NCBI RefSeq assembly: GCF_000744815.1
Contig: NZ_JQMQ01000005.1
Span: 628,055 to 692,054, forward strand
Reading direction: 5' to 3'
Length of the DNA stretch: 64,000 bases
Source of the DNA: Phaeacidiphilus oryzae TH49
Lineage (GTDB): Bacteria > Actinomycetota > Actinomycetes > Streptomycetales > Streptomycetaceae
Shown here: one piece after another, positions 42,733 through 52,124 of the stretch
Numbering within the stretch: the first letter of the stretch is position 1
Layout: the number at the start of each line of letters is the position of its first letter
Made by a program: the position numbers and the translations under genes
The notes under the pieces: generated by a model
What the model was told of the DNA's origin: nothing
Database searches by the model: none
The model's input: the letters and a program-made list of their open reading frames with translations, nothing else

Positions 42733-44343
42733 ATGAGCGGGGAGACCCCGACCTCTACGACCGCAGACGTCCACACCACCGCCGGCAAGATCGCCGACCT
42801 GCGGCGGCGGATCGACGAGGCCAAGCACGCCGGTTCCGCGCGCGCCGTGGAGAAGCAGCACGCCAAGGGCAAGATGACCGCCCGCGAGCGGATCGAGCTG
42901 CTGCTCGACGAGGACTCGTTCGTGGAGTTCGACGAGTTCGCCCGGCACCGCTCCACCAACTTCGGCCTGGACGCCACCCGCCCGTACGGCGACGGCGTGG
43001 TCACCGGGCACGGCACGGTGGAGGGCCGCCCGGTCGCCGTCTTCTCGCAGGACTTCACCGTCTTCGGCGGGGCGCTCGGCGAGGTCTACGGCCAGAAGAT
43101 CGTCAAGGTGATGGACTTCGCGCTGAAGACCGGCTGCCCGATGATCGGCATCAACGACTCCGGCGGCGCCCGGATCCAGGAGGGCGTCTCGGCGCTCGGC
43201 CTGTACGGCGAGATCTTCCGCCGCAACACCCTGGCCAGCGGCGTCATCCCGCAGATCTCGCTGATCATGGGCCCGTGCGCGGGCGGCGCGGTCTACTCCC
43301 CCGCCATCACCGACTTCACCGTGATGGTCGACCAGACCAGCCACATGTTCATCACGGGGCCCGACGTCATCAAGACCGTCACCGGCGAGGACGTCGGCTT
43401 CGAGGAGCTGGGCGGCGCCCGGGCGCACAACTCCCGCTCCGGCGTGGCCCACCACATGTCGGGCGACGAGAAGGACGCCATCGAGTACGTCAAGGCGCTC
43501 CTCTCCTACCTGCCCTCCAACAACCTCGAGGAGCCGCCTGTCGAGCCCGGCGCCGAGGCCGACCTCGCGGTCAGCGAGCAGGACGAGGAGCTGGACGCCC
43601 TCGTCCCGGACTCGGCCAACCAGCCGTACGACATCCACACCGTGATCGAGCACATCCTGGACGAGGGCGAGTTCCTGGAGACCCAGGAGCTGTACGCGCC
43701 GAACATCGTCACCGGCTTCGGCCGGGTCGAGGGCCGGCCGGTCGGCATCGTCGCCAACCAGCCGATGCAGTTCGCCGGCTGCCTGGACATCCACGCCAGC
43801 GAGAAGGCCGCGCGCTTCGTGCGCAGCTGCGACGCCTTCAACGTGCCGGTGCTGACGCTGGTAGACGTGCCGGGCTTCCTGCCGGGCACGGAGCAGGAGT
43901 GGGAGGGGATCATCCGGCGCGGCGCCAAGCTGATCTTCGCCTACGCCGAGGCCACCGTCCCGCTGGTCACCCTGATCACCCGCAAGGCCTTCGGCGGGGC
44001 GTACGACGTCATGGGCTCCAAGCACCTCGGCGCGGACATCAACCTGGCCTGGCCGACCGCGCAGATCGCGGTGATGGGCGCGCAGGGCGCGGTCAACATC
44101 CTCCACCGGCGGACGCTGGCGGAGGCCGCCGAGTCGGGCGGCGACGTCGAGGCCGAGCGCGCCCGGCTGATCACGGAGTACGAGGACGCCCTCCTCAACC
44201 CGTACGAGGCCGCCGAGCGCGGCTACATCGACGCCGTGATCGAGCCCTCGCGGACCCGGCAGCACGTGGTCAAGGCGCTGCGCGCACTCCGCAACAAGCG
44301 GGAGTCGCTGCCGCCGAAGAAGCACGGCAACATTCCGCTGTGA
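42733..44343 (+). CDS. pccB: Acyl-CoA carboxylase beta subunit (propionyl-CoA carboxylase type)
   Basis: A 536-residue carboxyltransferase of the biotin-dependent acyl-CoA carboxylases. The N-terminal half has [18 protein letters not shown] and [19 protein letters not shown] with the oxyanion loop [12 protein letters not shown]; the C-terminal half has [19 protein letters not shown] and [18 protein letters not shown]. In Streptomyces PccB the Asp in GGAYDVM favours propionyl-CoA, and it is present here. It carries CO2 from biotin onto propionyl-CoA, giving methylmalonyl-CoA. ATG 42733 starts [32 protein letters not shown]. It sits 71 bases after the mutase and 54 bases before the alpha subunit, an operon that makes methylmalonyl-CoA. 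Confidence 0.93.
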   Translation: MSGETPTSTTADVHTTAGKIADLRRRIDEAKHAGSARAVEKQHAKGKMTARERIELLLDEDSFVEFDEFARHRSTNFGLDATRPYGDGVVTGHGTVEGRPVAVFSQDFTVFGGALGEVYGQKIVKVMDFALKTGCPMIGINDSGGARIQEGVSALGLYGEIFRRNTLASGVIPQISLIMGPCAGGAVYSPAITDFTVMVDQTSHMFITGPDVIKTVTGEDVGFEELGGARAHNSRSGVAHHMSGDEKDAIEYVKALLSYLPSNNLEEPPVEPGAEADLAVSEQDEELDALVPDSANQPYDIHTVIEHILDEGEFLETQELYAPNIVTGFGRVEGRPVGIVANQPMQFAGCLDIHASEKAARFVRSCDAFNVPVLTLVDVPGFLPGTEQEWEGIIRRGAKLIFAYAEATVPLVTLITRKAFGGAYDVMGSKHLGADINLAWPTAQIAVMGAQGAVNILHRRTLAEAAESGGDVEAERARLITEYEDALLNPYEAAERGYIDAVIEPSRTRQHVVKALRALRNKRESLPPKKHGNIPL

Positions 44344-44397
44344 CCCCTCCCCGCTGACGACCCGTCACCCCCTCAAGCCATTACGCAGGAGCAGACG

Positions 44398-46172
44398 TTG
44401 AACAAGGTGCTGATCGCCAACCGCGGGGAGATCGCGGTCCGGGTCGCGAGGGCGTGCCGGGATGCCGGGATCGCCTCCGTGGCGGTGTATGCCGAGCCGG
44501 ACCGGGACGCGGTACACGTCCGGGCCGCCGACGAGGCCTACGCGCTGGGCGGCGACACCCCCGCCACCAGCTACCTGGACATGGACAAGGTCCTGGCCGC
44601 GGCCGCCGAGTCGGGCGCGGACGCCGTCCACCCCGGCTACGGCTTCCTGTCGGAGAACGCCGAGTTCGCCCAGCGGGTCCTGGACGCGGGCCTGACCTGG
44701 ATCGGCCCCCCGCCCTCGGCCATCCGCGACCTGGGCGACAAGGTCGCCGCCCGGCACATCGCCCAGCGCGCCGGCGCGCCCCTGGTCGCCGGCACCCCCG
44801 ACCCGGTCGCGGACGCGCAGGAGGTGGTCGCCTTCGCCCGCGAACACGGCCTGCCCATCGCCATCAAGGCCGCGTTCGGCGGCGGCGGGCGCGGCCTGAA
44901 GGTGGCCCGCACCCTGGAGGAGATCCCCGAACTGTTCGACTCCGCGGTGCGCGAGGCCATCGCCGCCTTCGGCCGCGGCGAGTGCTTCGTGGAGCGCTAC
45001 CTGGACAAGCCCCGGCACGTGGAGACCCAGTGCCTGGCCGACACCCACGGCAACGTCGTGGTCGTCTCCACCCGCGACTGCTCCCTGCAGCGCCGCCACC
45101 AAAAACTCGTCGAGGAGGCCCCCGCCCCCTTCCTGACCCAGGCCCAGACCACCGAGCTCTACCGCGCCTCCAAGGCCATCCTCAAGGAGGCCGGCTACGT
45201 CGGCGCCGGCACCTGCGAGTTCCTCATCGGCCAGGACGGCACCGTCTCCTTCCTGGAGGTCAACACCCGCCTCCAGGTCGAACACCCGGTCACCGAGGAG
45301 GTCGCCGGCATCGACCTGGTGCGGGAGATGTTCCGCATCGCCGACGGCGAACCCCTGGGCTACGACGACCCCCAGCTGCGCGGCCACTCCTTCGAGTTCC
45401 GCATCAACGGCGAGGACCCCGGCCGCGGCTTCCTGCCCGCCCCCGGCACCGTCACCGCCTGGAACCCGCCCAGCGGCCCCGGCGTGCGCCTGGACGCCGG
45501 AGTGGAGGCCGGCTCCGTGATCGGACCGGCCTGGGACTCCCTGCTGGCCAAGCTCATCGTCACCGGCGCCACCCGCCGACAGGCCCTCCAGCGCGCCGCC
45601 CGCGCCCTGGCCGAGTTCCAGGTCGAGGGGATGGCCACCGCCCTGCCCTTCCACCGCGCCGTGGTCGTCGACCCCGCCTTCGCCCCCGAACTGACCGGCT
45701 CCACCCAGCCCTTCACCGTCCACACCCGCTGGATGGAGACCGAGTTCGACAACACCATCCCGCCCTTCCAGCCTCCTGCGGGCGCGGAGGCGGAGGAGCC
45801 GAGCGGACGCGAGACGGTGGTGGTGGAGGTCGGCGGCAAGCGCGTGGAGGTCACCCTGCCGGCCGGCTTCGGCGCGCCGGCGCCGGGGCGGCGGCCCCGG
45901 CGGCCAAGTCCCGCCGGCGCGCGGGGGGTTCGCGCAAGGCCGCCTCGGCGGTCTCGGGTGACACCCTGGCCTCCCCGATGCAGGGCACCGTCGTCAAGGT
46001 CGCCGTCGAGGACGGGCAGAGCGTGAGCCAGGGCGAGTTGATCATCGTCCTGGAGGCGATGAAGATGGAACAGCCCATCAACGCCCACAAGTCCGGCACC
46101 ATCGTCGACCTCAAGGCCACCATCGGCGCCTCCCTCACCTCCGGCGCGCCGATCTGCGAGATCAAGGACTGA
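44398..46172 (+). CDS. Acyl-CoA carboxylase alpha subunit (biotin carboxylase + BCCP), frameshifted in linker
   Basis: This gene encodes the biotin carboxylase and biotin-carrier domains of an AccA2-type alpha subunit, but in two frames. From TTG 44398 (AGGAG upstream) the biotin carboxylase part reads [18 protein letters not shown], with [13 protein letters not shown] (ATP grasp) and [15 protein letters not shown], through [10 protein letters not shown]. Then the original frame turns into Arg/Pro-rich noise and stops at 46026, while the next frame carries [21 protein letters not shown] and the biotinylation site EAMKMEQPI, ending at 46172. One extra G in the GGGG at 45885-45888 would join them as ...[13 protein letters not shown]. 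Either a recent indel or a sequencing error; if real, biotin carrier function in cis is lost. Confidence 0.85.
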
Positions 46173-46191
46173 CAGCTCCCCGTCAGCCGCC

Positions 46192-46218
46192 GGGCCGCCT
46201 CCCCACGGGAGGCGGCCC
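46192..46218. terminator. Strong hairpin between convergent genes
   Basis: GGGCCGCCTCCC (46192-46203) pairs perfectly with GGGAGGCGGCCC (46207-46218) around a 3-base loop. It lies 19 bases after the carboxylase alpha stop and 18 bases before the stop of the facing lipoprotein gene, so it can serve both strands. There is no U-tract, as is usual in streptomycetes. Confidence 0.8.
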
Positions 46219-46236
46219 TCGCCGTCACCGCACCGG

Positions 46237-46812
46237 CTACTGCGCCGACGGGTCGGGAGAGAACGACGGCGTGGCGATCGGGGTCCCGGGCAGGCAGGGC
46301 GGGACGCCCATCAGCTGAACGCTGCCGTCTCTGGCGGTGTCCAGCACCGTGACCGTGTAGCCGGCGCGGTGTCCGCGCGCGAGCTTCACGCTGCCTTCCG
46401 ACTGCCAACCCCCGAACCGCCAACCCCGCGCCTCCAGCCAATTCCTGGCGCGGAGGCCGATGTCCGGTGTCGACCCCGGCGGCCCCGCACTCATCATCGC
46501 GATGCTCACTTCGTGCTGTACCCGTCCCGGGGTGCCGCACCGCCCCTTCGGCAGTCCGGTCGACGCGGCCGACAGCATCTCCCCCTGATGGAAGTCCCCG
46601 ACCTTGGGCCGCACCGCCCCGAGAACCTCCGTGAGCAGCTGGTGCACCTGCGCATCGGCACCGGCCGCCGTCGTCGCGGAGAGGACGGCTTCGCCGGAAG
46701 CGGACGGGGTGCTCGAACCAGCCGCCGATGCGCTCGAGCCGCCCTCCCCCGCACAACCGGCCGTCAACAGCAGTGCGCTCGCGCCGAGCAGCGCCAGGGC
46801 GTTGCGCCTCAA
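46237..46812 (-). CDS. Lipoprotein, paralogue of its upstream neighbour
   Basis: A 191-residue lipoprotein. The signal peptide MRRNALALLGASALLL ends in the lipobox LTAGC, with Cys20 the lipidation site. After a Ser/Ala linker (24-45) the globular part contains ARNWLEARGWRFGGWQSEGS and GHRAGYTVTVLDTARDGSVQLMGVPPCLPGTP. The neighbouring protein has the same order of segments (RGWxF...W, GHRAGYTVT, PxWLTGTPV), so the two arose by duplication. No domain is recognised. It starts 21 bases downstream of that neighbour, in one operon, and shares the bidirectional hairpin with the carboxylase operon. Confidence 0.8.
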   Translation of the reverse strand: MRRNALALLGASALLLTAGCAGEGGSSASAAGSSTPSASGEAVLSATTAAGADAQVHQLLTEVLGAVRPKVGDFHQGEMLSAASTGLPKGRCGTPGRVQHEVSIAMMSAGPPGSTPDIGLRARNWLEARGWRFGGWQSEGSVKLARGHRAGYTVTVLDTARDGSVQLMGVPPCLPGTPIATPSFSPDPSAQ

Positions 46813-46833
46813 GTCCTTTTCCTCACGTTTCGT

Positions 46834-47343
46834 TCAGCCTTTCGGCAGGGTCTTCTCGGAGCCCACGGACAGTTGGGACACCGGTGTTCCGGTAAGCCAG
46901 GGCGGGGCGGCCATAAGGGCGACGTCTCCGTGGACGGACTTGTAGAGGAGCGTCACCGTGTAGCCGGCGCGGTGCCCGGTCGTCGTTTCGGTCCCGGGCG
47001 AGATTCGGGACTTCGCCCACGGCGAGAAGGCCCAGCCCCGCTGCTGGAGGAAGCCCCTGACCCGCGGCCCGGCCTCGTGAACGGTGCCCCGCTCGTTGAC
47101 GTCCGACAGCACGCTCATCACCTGGTGCCGCGCCTGACCGGCCTTCGCGCACGGGGCCGCGAGCGGCACCGGACCGACCGACTCCGCCACCACGAGGCCC
47201 GCCGGGCGAGGCCCCTGGACGGCGGGCCGGCTGTGCGCGGCGGAGGCCGATCCTGCGGAGCAGCCGGCCGCCAGCAGCGCGGCCGCCGCTGCGAGTGCCG
47301 GCAGAACGATGCGCTGCACGACTCCCCCGATCCCTTCGCTCAT
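46834..47343 (-). CDS. Lipoprotein, paralogue of its downstream neighbour
   Basis: A 169-residue lipoprotein with signal peptide MSEGIGGVVQRIVLPALAAA and lipobox LAAGC (Cys28). The mature part has RGFLQQRGWAFSPWAKSRISPGT and GHRAGYTVTLLYKSVHGDVALMAAPPWLTGTPVSQL, which aligns with the next gene. ATG 47343 has no strong ribosome site, but the signal peptide fixes the start. Function is unknown. It is the first gene of a two-gene lipoprotein operon; the APC permease ends 116 bases upstream with a hairpin between. Confidence 0.8.
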   Translation of the reverse strand: MSEGIGGVVQRIVLPALAAAAALLAAGCSAGSASAAHSRPAVQGPRPAGLVVAESVGPVPLAAPCAKAGQARHQVMSVLSDVNERGTVHEAGPRVRGFLQQRGWAFSPWAKSRISPGTETTTGHRAGYTVTLLYKSVHGDVALMAAPPWLTGTPVSQLSVGSEKTLPKG

Positions 47344-47428
47344 GATCGCTGGCAGCGTATCGATCCGCGCGGGGGCCAGGAGGCCCGAAAGGGGCACAGA
47401 ATCATCACAGTTGCCGCAGAGAAGGCGG

Positions 47429-47452
47429 GGAGGGCGCCGGCCTGCGCCCTCC
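47429..47452 (-). terminator. Hairpin terminator after the APC permease
   Basis: GGAGGGCGC (47429-47437) pairs with GCGCCCTCC (47444-47452) around a 6-base loop, starting 7 bases after the permease stop codon (on the minus strand). It separates the permease from the lipoprotein operon downstream. Confidence 0.7.
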
Positions 47453-47459
47453 ACCGGGT

Positions 47460-49037
47460 TCAGCGTTGCGGCGTGGCCGCCGCCTCGCGGGCGGGCTCCG
47501 CGACGTCGGGGCCGCGCCCGGGCCGGCGCAGCAGGAAGCAGACCAGGCCGACGAGCGCGACCGCGGCCATCACCAGGAGGGTGATCCAGTCCAGGTTGAA
47601 GTAGCCGCGGGGGCTGGTGAGGCCGGTGGGGGCGACGACGTTGACCAGCATCGCGACCAGATACGCGGCGGCGACGACGGTCACCGGCCAGCCCCATCGG
47701 CCGAGGCGGAACCTGCCCTCCGGGATCCAGCCGCGCGCCCGCGCGACCATCGCGCCGACGACGGCGAGGAGGAAGGAGAGGTAGATGCCGCTCACGCCGA
47801 AGGAGACCAGGGAGACCAGGGCGTTGGTGTGGGCGGGATAGGTGAGGAAGCCGAGCTTGATGTCATGGGTGGGCGAGGCGAATTCGAGGAGTACGAAGAG
47901 CGCGGTCACCACCGAGCCGGCGAGGAGGGCGTTGACGGGGGTGCGGAAACGGCGGTGGACCCGTGCCACCCAGGCCGAGCCGGGCAGCGCGCCGTCCCGC
48001 GCGTAGGAGAACATCAGGCGGCTGCCGGCGCCCTGCACCGAGGTGCCGCAGGAGAAGAAGGCGAAGACGATCAGCAGCAGCAGCACGTCCTGGAGCCAGC
48101 TGGGGAGTTGGCCGAGGATGAACGGCACTCCCCCGCCCTTGACCGTCGCGCCCACCGGGTTCGCCCCGCCCGGCATGGCCATCAGCAGCGCCGCCACCAG
48201 GACGAAGGAGGCGACCCCGCCGCCCAGCAGGGCCATCCGCATCGAACGCGGCACCTGCCGGCCGGCGTCCGAGGTCTCCTCGGAGATGTCCCCGGCGGAC
48301 TCGAAGCCGTAGAAGATGTACACCGGCGCGAGGACGGAGATCAGCGCGGCCCCGGTGATCCAGTTGCCGTGGAAGTCCAGGCCGAGCGGGTTACCCGCGG
48401 CATGCTGCACGTTCTGGGTGGAGAAGAGGAAGCCGGGCCCGTGGTGGAAGCCGTGGACGGCGAGGACGATCGCGATCCCCACCGTGCCCAGCAGCTCCAC
48501 GTACGCGCCGAACTGGGCGACCCGGCCCATCACCTGAGCACCCGTCACGTTCAGCAGCGTCTGGACGGCCAGCAGGACGACGGTGACCACCAGGATGACC
48601 ACGTGCGAGGTCGGGTCGGCGTCGATGCCGAACCAGTTGTGGCCCAGGGCGACCACGTAGCCGACCACCCCGGTGTCCACCGAGGCCACCGTCACCAGCA
48701 GGGCGATGCCGTAGAACCAGCCGACGAACCAGCCGTAGCGCGGTCCTACGGAGAACTTGCCGTACTGGTAGAGCGCCCCGGCGACCGGGAAGTGGCTGGC
48801 CAGCTCGCCGAAGACGAGGGCGACCAGCAGCATGCCGCCCACCGGCAGCCAGGTGAGCCAGACGTAGGCCGGCCCGCCGGTGCCGACGCCGAGGACGAAG
48901 AGGGAGTAGATCCCGACCATCGGGGAGAGGTAGGTGAAGGCCACCGAGAAGTTCGCGAACAGTCCTAGTACGCGGTTGAGTTGGGGCTGATAGCCGAGGC
49001 TTCGGAGTCTTGCGTCGTCAGAGGAGTCTTCGGTCAT
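47460..49037 (-). CDS. APC-family amino acid permease
   Basis: A 525-residue, probably 12-TM transporter of the APC superfamily. The start RVLGLFANFSVAFTYLSPMVGIYSLFVLGVGTGGPAYVW is the TM1-TM2 region; the conserved SETSDAGRQVPRSM-like segment appears as DISEETSDAGRQVPRSMRMALLGGG (about 248-272). GELASHFPVAGALYQYGKF is the typical first loop. Members take up amino acids or amines (GabP/choline-like). Two features suggest no other partner: no metabolic gene adjoins it, and the strong hairpin isolates it. ATG 49037 gives MTEDSSDDARLRSLGY. Confidence 0.88.
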   Translation of the reverse strand: MTEDSSDDARLRSLGYQPQLNRVLGLFANFSVAFTYLSPMVGIYSLFVLGVGTGGPAYVWLTWLPVGGMLLVALVFGELASHFPVAGALYQYGKFSVGPRYGWFVGWFYGIALLVTVASVDTGVVGYVVALGHNWFGIDADPTSHVVILVVTVVLLAVQTLLNVTGAQVMGRVAQFGAYVELLGTVGIAIVLAVHGFHHGPGFLFSTQNVQHAAGNPLGLDFHGNWITGAALISVLAPVYIFYGFESAGDISEETSDAGRQVPRSMRMALLGGGVASFVLVAALLMAMPGGANPVGATVKGGGVPFILGQLPSWLQDVLLLLIVFAFFSCGTSVQGAGSRLMFSYARDGALPGSAWVARVHRRFRTPVNALLAGSVVTALFVLLEFASPTHDIKLGFLTYPAHTNALVSLVSFGVSGIYLSFLLAVVGAMVARARGWIPEGRFRLGRWGWPVTVVAAAYLVAMLVNVVAPTGLTSPRGYFNLDWITLLVMAAVALVGLVCFLLRRPGRGPDVAEPAREAAATPQR

Positions 49038-49139
49038 GGCGGGGACTGTATGGGCTGCCCGCTCGGGGAGCCAGAGGCCGCGTACGGGGGCCTTCGGTCG
49101 GGCGTTGGGTAAGAAAGGCGCATCCTCGCTGGACAGGCC

Positions 49140-49180
49140 GTGACCCCGGTCACAGAATTTCGACTACCTCATACGGTATG
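49140..49180. promoter_or_regulatory. Two inverted repeats between permease and OFA genes
   Basis: GTGACC-CC-GGTCAC (49140-49153) and CATAC-G-GTATG (49170-49180) lie in the divergent gap, their centres about 28 bases apart. ATACGGTAT resembles FadR/GntR-type operator cores. TACGGT or TATGCA could be -10 elements for the rightward gene, but no -35 is convincing. No GntR gene is nearby. Confidence 0.45.
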
Positions 49181-49313
49181 CAATCGGGCGCTCGGTCCAC
49201 AGAGCCGGAGCGCCGGTCCCCGTCCCCCGCAACCACCGGTCTGCCGCTCTGCTGCGGTCCACTGCGGCCGACTGCGGTCGTCGCCCGGCAGAGGCAGTGA
49301 GAGGAGAACTTCG

Positions 49314-50774
49314 ATGTCATCCACGTCTCCCCCGGACATCTCGTCCGGTTACAGAGAGGTCGTCGGCCCCACCGGCCGGGTCTTCCGGGTCGGCGAGACC
49401 CCCAAGCAGCTGCTGGGGTACCCGCGGGCACTGGTCATCATGGCGGCCTGGCTGGTGATGTGCCTGTCCGGGCTCGTCGAATACACCTGGGGCGCGCTCA
49501 GCGGTTCGCTGGCCGCCGCCCACCACTGGGGGCCCGCCCCCGTCTTCTGGCTGTTCTCCTGCTTCGTGATCTGCGAGTCCTTCGTGCAGATCGGCACCGG
49601 CTTCCTGCGCAACAAGGGGATACTGCCGGTCAAGTACGCGGTGATCGCCGGCGGTGTCGTCTGCGGGATCGTGGCCTACGCCATCACCGCGTACTCCACC
49701 GGCATCTGGCAGGCCTACCTCGGTTATGCCGTCTGCGGTGGCATCGGCTCCGGGATGGTGTACTCCAGTGCCATCAACATCGTCGGCAAGTGGTATCCGG
49801 AGAAGAAGGGCTGGCGCACCGGGTTCGTCAACGGCGGCTGGGCCTATGGCTCGGTCCCCTTCATCCTCGCCATCGGCGGGTTCAGCACCGGAGCCGGGGC
49901 GGGCACCCTCTCCCCCGCCTCGGTGCGGGACTTCATCCTGGTGCAGGGCGTCATCATGACCGTCGGCATCGCCCTGGCCGGGCTGCTGATGAAGGACCCG
50001 CCGAAGAACTGGTGGCCCGCCGACGTGGACCCGGTGAACTGGGCCAAGGACAAGCGGACCGCCCGCGACCTGCGCAGCAACCCGCCGGCCTTCGACCACT
50101 ACACACTGCGGGAGATGTGGTCCACACCGCAGGCCAAGTGGCTCGGCATCCAGTACTCGCTCTTCATCGGCTGCTCGCTCTTCGGGGTGGCGTACTACTT
50201 CGAGTTCGGCGAGTCCATGCACCTCGGGGCAGCCGCGGTGGTCGGCGGCGTGGCCGGCTTCTCGCTCGCGGACGGGCTCTTCCGGCCGGTCTACGGCTGG
50301 GTGTCGGAGTACATCGGCCGCCGCCGGACGATGACCGGCGCCTACGCCCTCAATGTGGTGTTCCAGCTGCTGGCACTGGTGGCCGGACTGAATCACCTCG
50401 CGGTGTTCTTCGCGATCTGCGCGGTCGTTTCGGGCGGTCTCTCCGGCGCCTGCTTCCCGATGACCGCGGCCGCGGTCGCGGACTACTACGGGGAGAACAA
50501 CAACGCCGTCAACTACGGTTCGGTGTACGCCTGGAAAGCGCTGGGCGGCAGCTTCGCCGGCGGCCTGGCCGCCCTGGTGATGACCGGCACGCTGTACGGC
50601 AGCGCCCATTTCCACTGGGTGCAGGGCTTCCTCTTCGGAGCGGGGTTGGGCGCTATCGCGGTGTTCGTCGTCCACTTCAAGTGCAAGGCGCCGACACTCG
50701 AGCAGCGGCAGGCCGCGGTCGCCAGGGCCGCGGCCGCGACCGGCGGCGGACGGGAGCCGGAACTGGTCGGCTGA
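49314..50774 (+). CDS. OFA family MFS transporter (oxalate/formate antiporter-like)
   Basis: A 486-residue, 12-TM MFS member of the oxalate/formate antiporter group. Characteristic segments are the long N-terminus with GETPKQLLGYPRALVIMAAWLVMCLSGLVEYTWG, YAVCGGIGSGMVYSSAINIVGKWYPEKKGWRTGFVNGGWAYGSVPF and GWVSEYIGRRRTM. Members exchange dicarboxylates such as oxalate for formate. The neighbouring genes hold no oxalyl-CoA decarboxylase or formyl-CoA transferase, so the substrate is open. ATG 49314 follows GAGAGGAGAA, ahead of a longer in-frame extension. It ends 9 bases from the facing crcB gene, with no obvious terminator. Confidence 0.9.
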   Translation: MSSTSPPDISSGYREVVGPTGRVFRVGETPKQLLGYPRALVIMAAWLVMCLSGLVEYTWGALSGSLAAAHHWGPAPVFWLFSCFVICESFVQIGTGFLRNKGILPVKYAVIAGGVVCGIVAYAITAYSTGIWQAYLGYAVCGGIGSGMVYSSAINIVGKWYPEKKGWRTGFVNGGWAYGSVPFILAIGGFSTGAGAGTLSPASVRDFILVQGVIMTVGIALAGLLMKDPPKNWWPADVDPVNWAKDKRTARDLRSNPPAFDHYTLREMWSTPQAKWLGIQYSLFIGCSLFGVAYYFEFGESMHLGAAAVVGGVAGFSLADGLFRPVYGWVSEYIGRRRTMTGAYALNVVFQLLALVAGLNHLAVFFAICAVVSGGLSGACFPMTAAAVADYYGENNNAVNYGSVYAWKALGGSFAGGLAALVMTGTLYGSAHFHWVQGFLFGAGLGAIAVFVVHFKCKAPTLEQRQAAVARAAAATGGGREPELVG

Positions 50775-50783
50775 CCGCGCCGC

Positions 50784-51152
50784 CTAGAGCGCGGCGACGA
50801 TCGCGAAGGCGGCGGCCGCCGCGGCCAGGCCGGCCACCAGACTGCCGAGGGCGTTCAGTCCCGCCTCGGCCAGGGAGCCCTGCTCCAGCAGGCTGACGGT
50901 CTCGTAGCCGAAGGTGCTGAAGGTGGTGAGGCCACCGCACACGCCGGTGCCGAGGAGGAGGCTGAGATCGCCGGGGAGGCCGTGTTCGGCCGCTCCGGCG
51001 GTCAGCCCGCCGAGGATCACCGCGCCGACCAGGTTGACCGCCAGGGTGCCGAACGGGAAGACCGACTCGTGGCGGGACTGCACGAACCTGTCGAGGAGGT
51101 ACCGCAGCGGAGCCCCTATCGCGCCGCCGACGAAGACCAGCAGGACCGGCAT
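50784..51152 (-). CDS. crcB: Fluoride channel CrcB (Fluc)
   Basis: A 122-residue four-TM Fluc channel that forms dual-topology dimers and exports F-. Conserved parts are GAIGAPLRYLLDRF, FPFGTLAVNLVGAVILGG with the pore Asn, and LLLGTGVCGGLTTFSTFGYE containing the Phe-box region TTFSTF. ATG 51152 has GAGGAGG about ten bases before it. It is the last gene of a three-gene operon, 4 bases after DUF190; a second crcB heads the operon. Two copies often assemble as heterodimers. Confidence 0.94.
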   Translation of the reverse strand: MPVLLVFVGGAIGAPLRYLLDRFVQSRHESVFPFGTLAVNLVGAVILGGLTAGAAEHGLPGDLSLLLGTGVCGGLTTFSTFGYETVSLLEQGSLAEAGLNALGSLVAGLAAAAAAFAIVAAL

Positions 51153-51156
51153 CGGT

Positions 51157-51516
51157 TCAGCCCTCCTCACCGGTGAGGTGGGCCACGACCTCGACGTCGT
51201 CGAGGGTGATCAGCCCGCGCGTCATGATCTCCCGGACCTGCGGGAGGAAGTCCCTGATCCGCTGCTCCTCGTCCACGATGATCACCGCGAGCGGCAGGTC
51301 CTCGGCGAGGTCGAGCAGCCGGGTGGTGTGGATCTGCGAGCTGCCGCCGAAGCCCTCGATCCCGCGCAGCACGGCCGCGCCGGCCAGCCCGGCGTCGTGC
51401 GCCCGGCGGACGATCTCGTGGTACATCGGGTGCCGGTGGTAGCGGTCGTGCTCGCTGAGGTAGACCGTCAGGCGCAGGGCGTGGCCGGTGGGGAGCGGCT
51501 CTCGGCGCGGGCTCAT
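51157..51516 (-). CDS. DUF190 protein of the fluoride-export operon
   Basis: A 119-residue DUF190 protein with a ferredoxin-like/PII-like pattern: [45 protein letters not shown], then [25 protein letters not shown]. Such proteins are frequently encoded next to crcB and might modulate the channel or bind a small ligand; the role is not established. ATG 51516 overlaps the stop of the upstream crcB (ATGA), and its own stop is 4 bases before the next crcB start, so the three genes are translationally coupled. Confidence 0.88.
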   Translation of the reverse strand: MSPRREPLPTGHALRLTVYLSEHDRYHRHPMYHEIVRRAHDAGLAGAAVLRGIEGFGGSSQIHTTRLLDLAEDLPLAVIIVDEEQRIRDFLPQVREIMTRGLITLDDVEVVAHLTGEEG

Positions 51517-52085
51517 CGGCGGGTTCCTTCCGATGCGCGGGGGTGGTCGGTCGTCGGGCTGCTGCCGGTGGTACAACTGCTGCCGGTGGTACCACCGCGG
51601 CCGGCGTCTCCGCCGGGGGGCACGGTCGGCGCGGAGGGCGCTGGTTCCCGCCGGCGCGGGCCGCGGCGGACCGGGAGGCGACCGGCCAGCCGGCCCAGCA
51701 CCATACCGGTCCAGATCGCGGCCAGCCCGGCCACCAGGCTGCTCAGCGCGTAGGCGTCGGCCATCGAGAAGTGGCCGGTGGCGAGGAGCCCGCGGGTCTC
51801 CACCACATAGGTGGAGAAGGTGGTGAAGCCGCCGAGGAAGCCGACGCCGAGGAAGGGGCGGCGGTAGCGGGAGGGAGCCCAGACCTCCAGGACGTACACC
51901 ATCAGCAGCCCTATCAGCAGGCAGCCGCCGACGTTGGCGACGAAGGTGGCCCAGGGGAAGCCGCCGGCTTCGGTCGGCAGCGCCCGGGCGATCCCGTAGC
52001 GGGCGATCGAGCCCAGTCCGCCGCCGAGTGCGATCACCGCCAGGATGTCCAGCTGCCTGCGGGCAGCGGGGCGCGGTTCGCCCAT
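51513..52085 (-). CDS. crcB: Fluoride channel CrcB (Fluc) with Pro/Arg/Thr-rich tail
   Basis: A 190-residue Fluc channel. The core (about 12-125) has [36 protein letters not shown] and [20 protein letters not shown]. It is followed by a 55-residue tail rich in Pro, Arg, Gly and Thr ([20 protein letters not shown]) not seen in short Fluc proteins. ATG 52085 has GGGAGGGA at good spacing. A fluoride riboswitch lies 40 bases upstream, so expression should rise with fluoride. Its TGA overlaps the DUF190 start (ATGA). Confidence 0.93.
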   Translation of the reverse strand: MGEPRPAARRQLDILAVIALGGGLGSIARYGIARALPTEAGGFPWATFVANVGGCLLIGLLMVYVLEVWAPSRYRRPFLGVGFLGGFTTFSTYVVETRGLLATGHFSMADAYALSSLVAGLAAIWTGMVLGRLAGRLPVRRGPRRREPAPSAPTVPPGGDAGRGGTTGSSCTTGSSPTTDHPRASEGTRR

Positions 52086-52124
52086 CGCTCGTCCCTCCCT
52101 ACCTGTCCGGGGCGTTACGTCTCA

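Noticed and set aside
45870-45910. Programmed -1 frameshift to join BC and BCCP
   Set aside because: No X-XXY-YYZ slippery heptamer in the correct phase and no downstream stimulator clearly spaced. An indel or sequence error in a G/C-only stretch is simpler.
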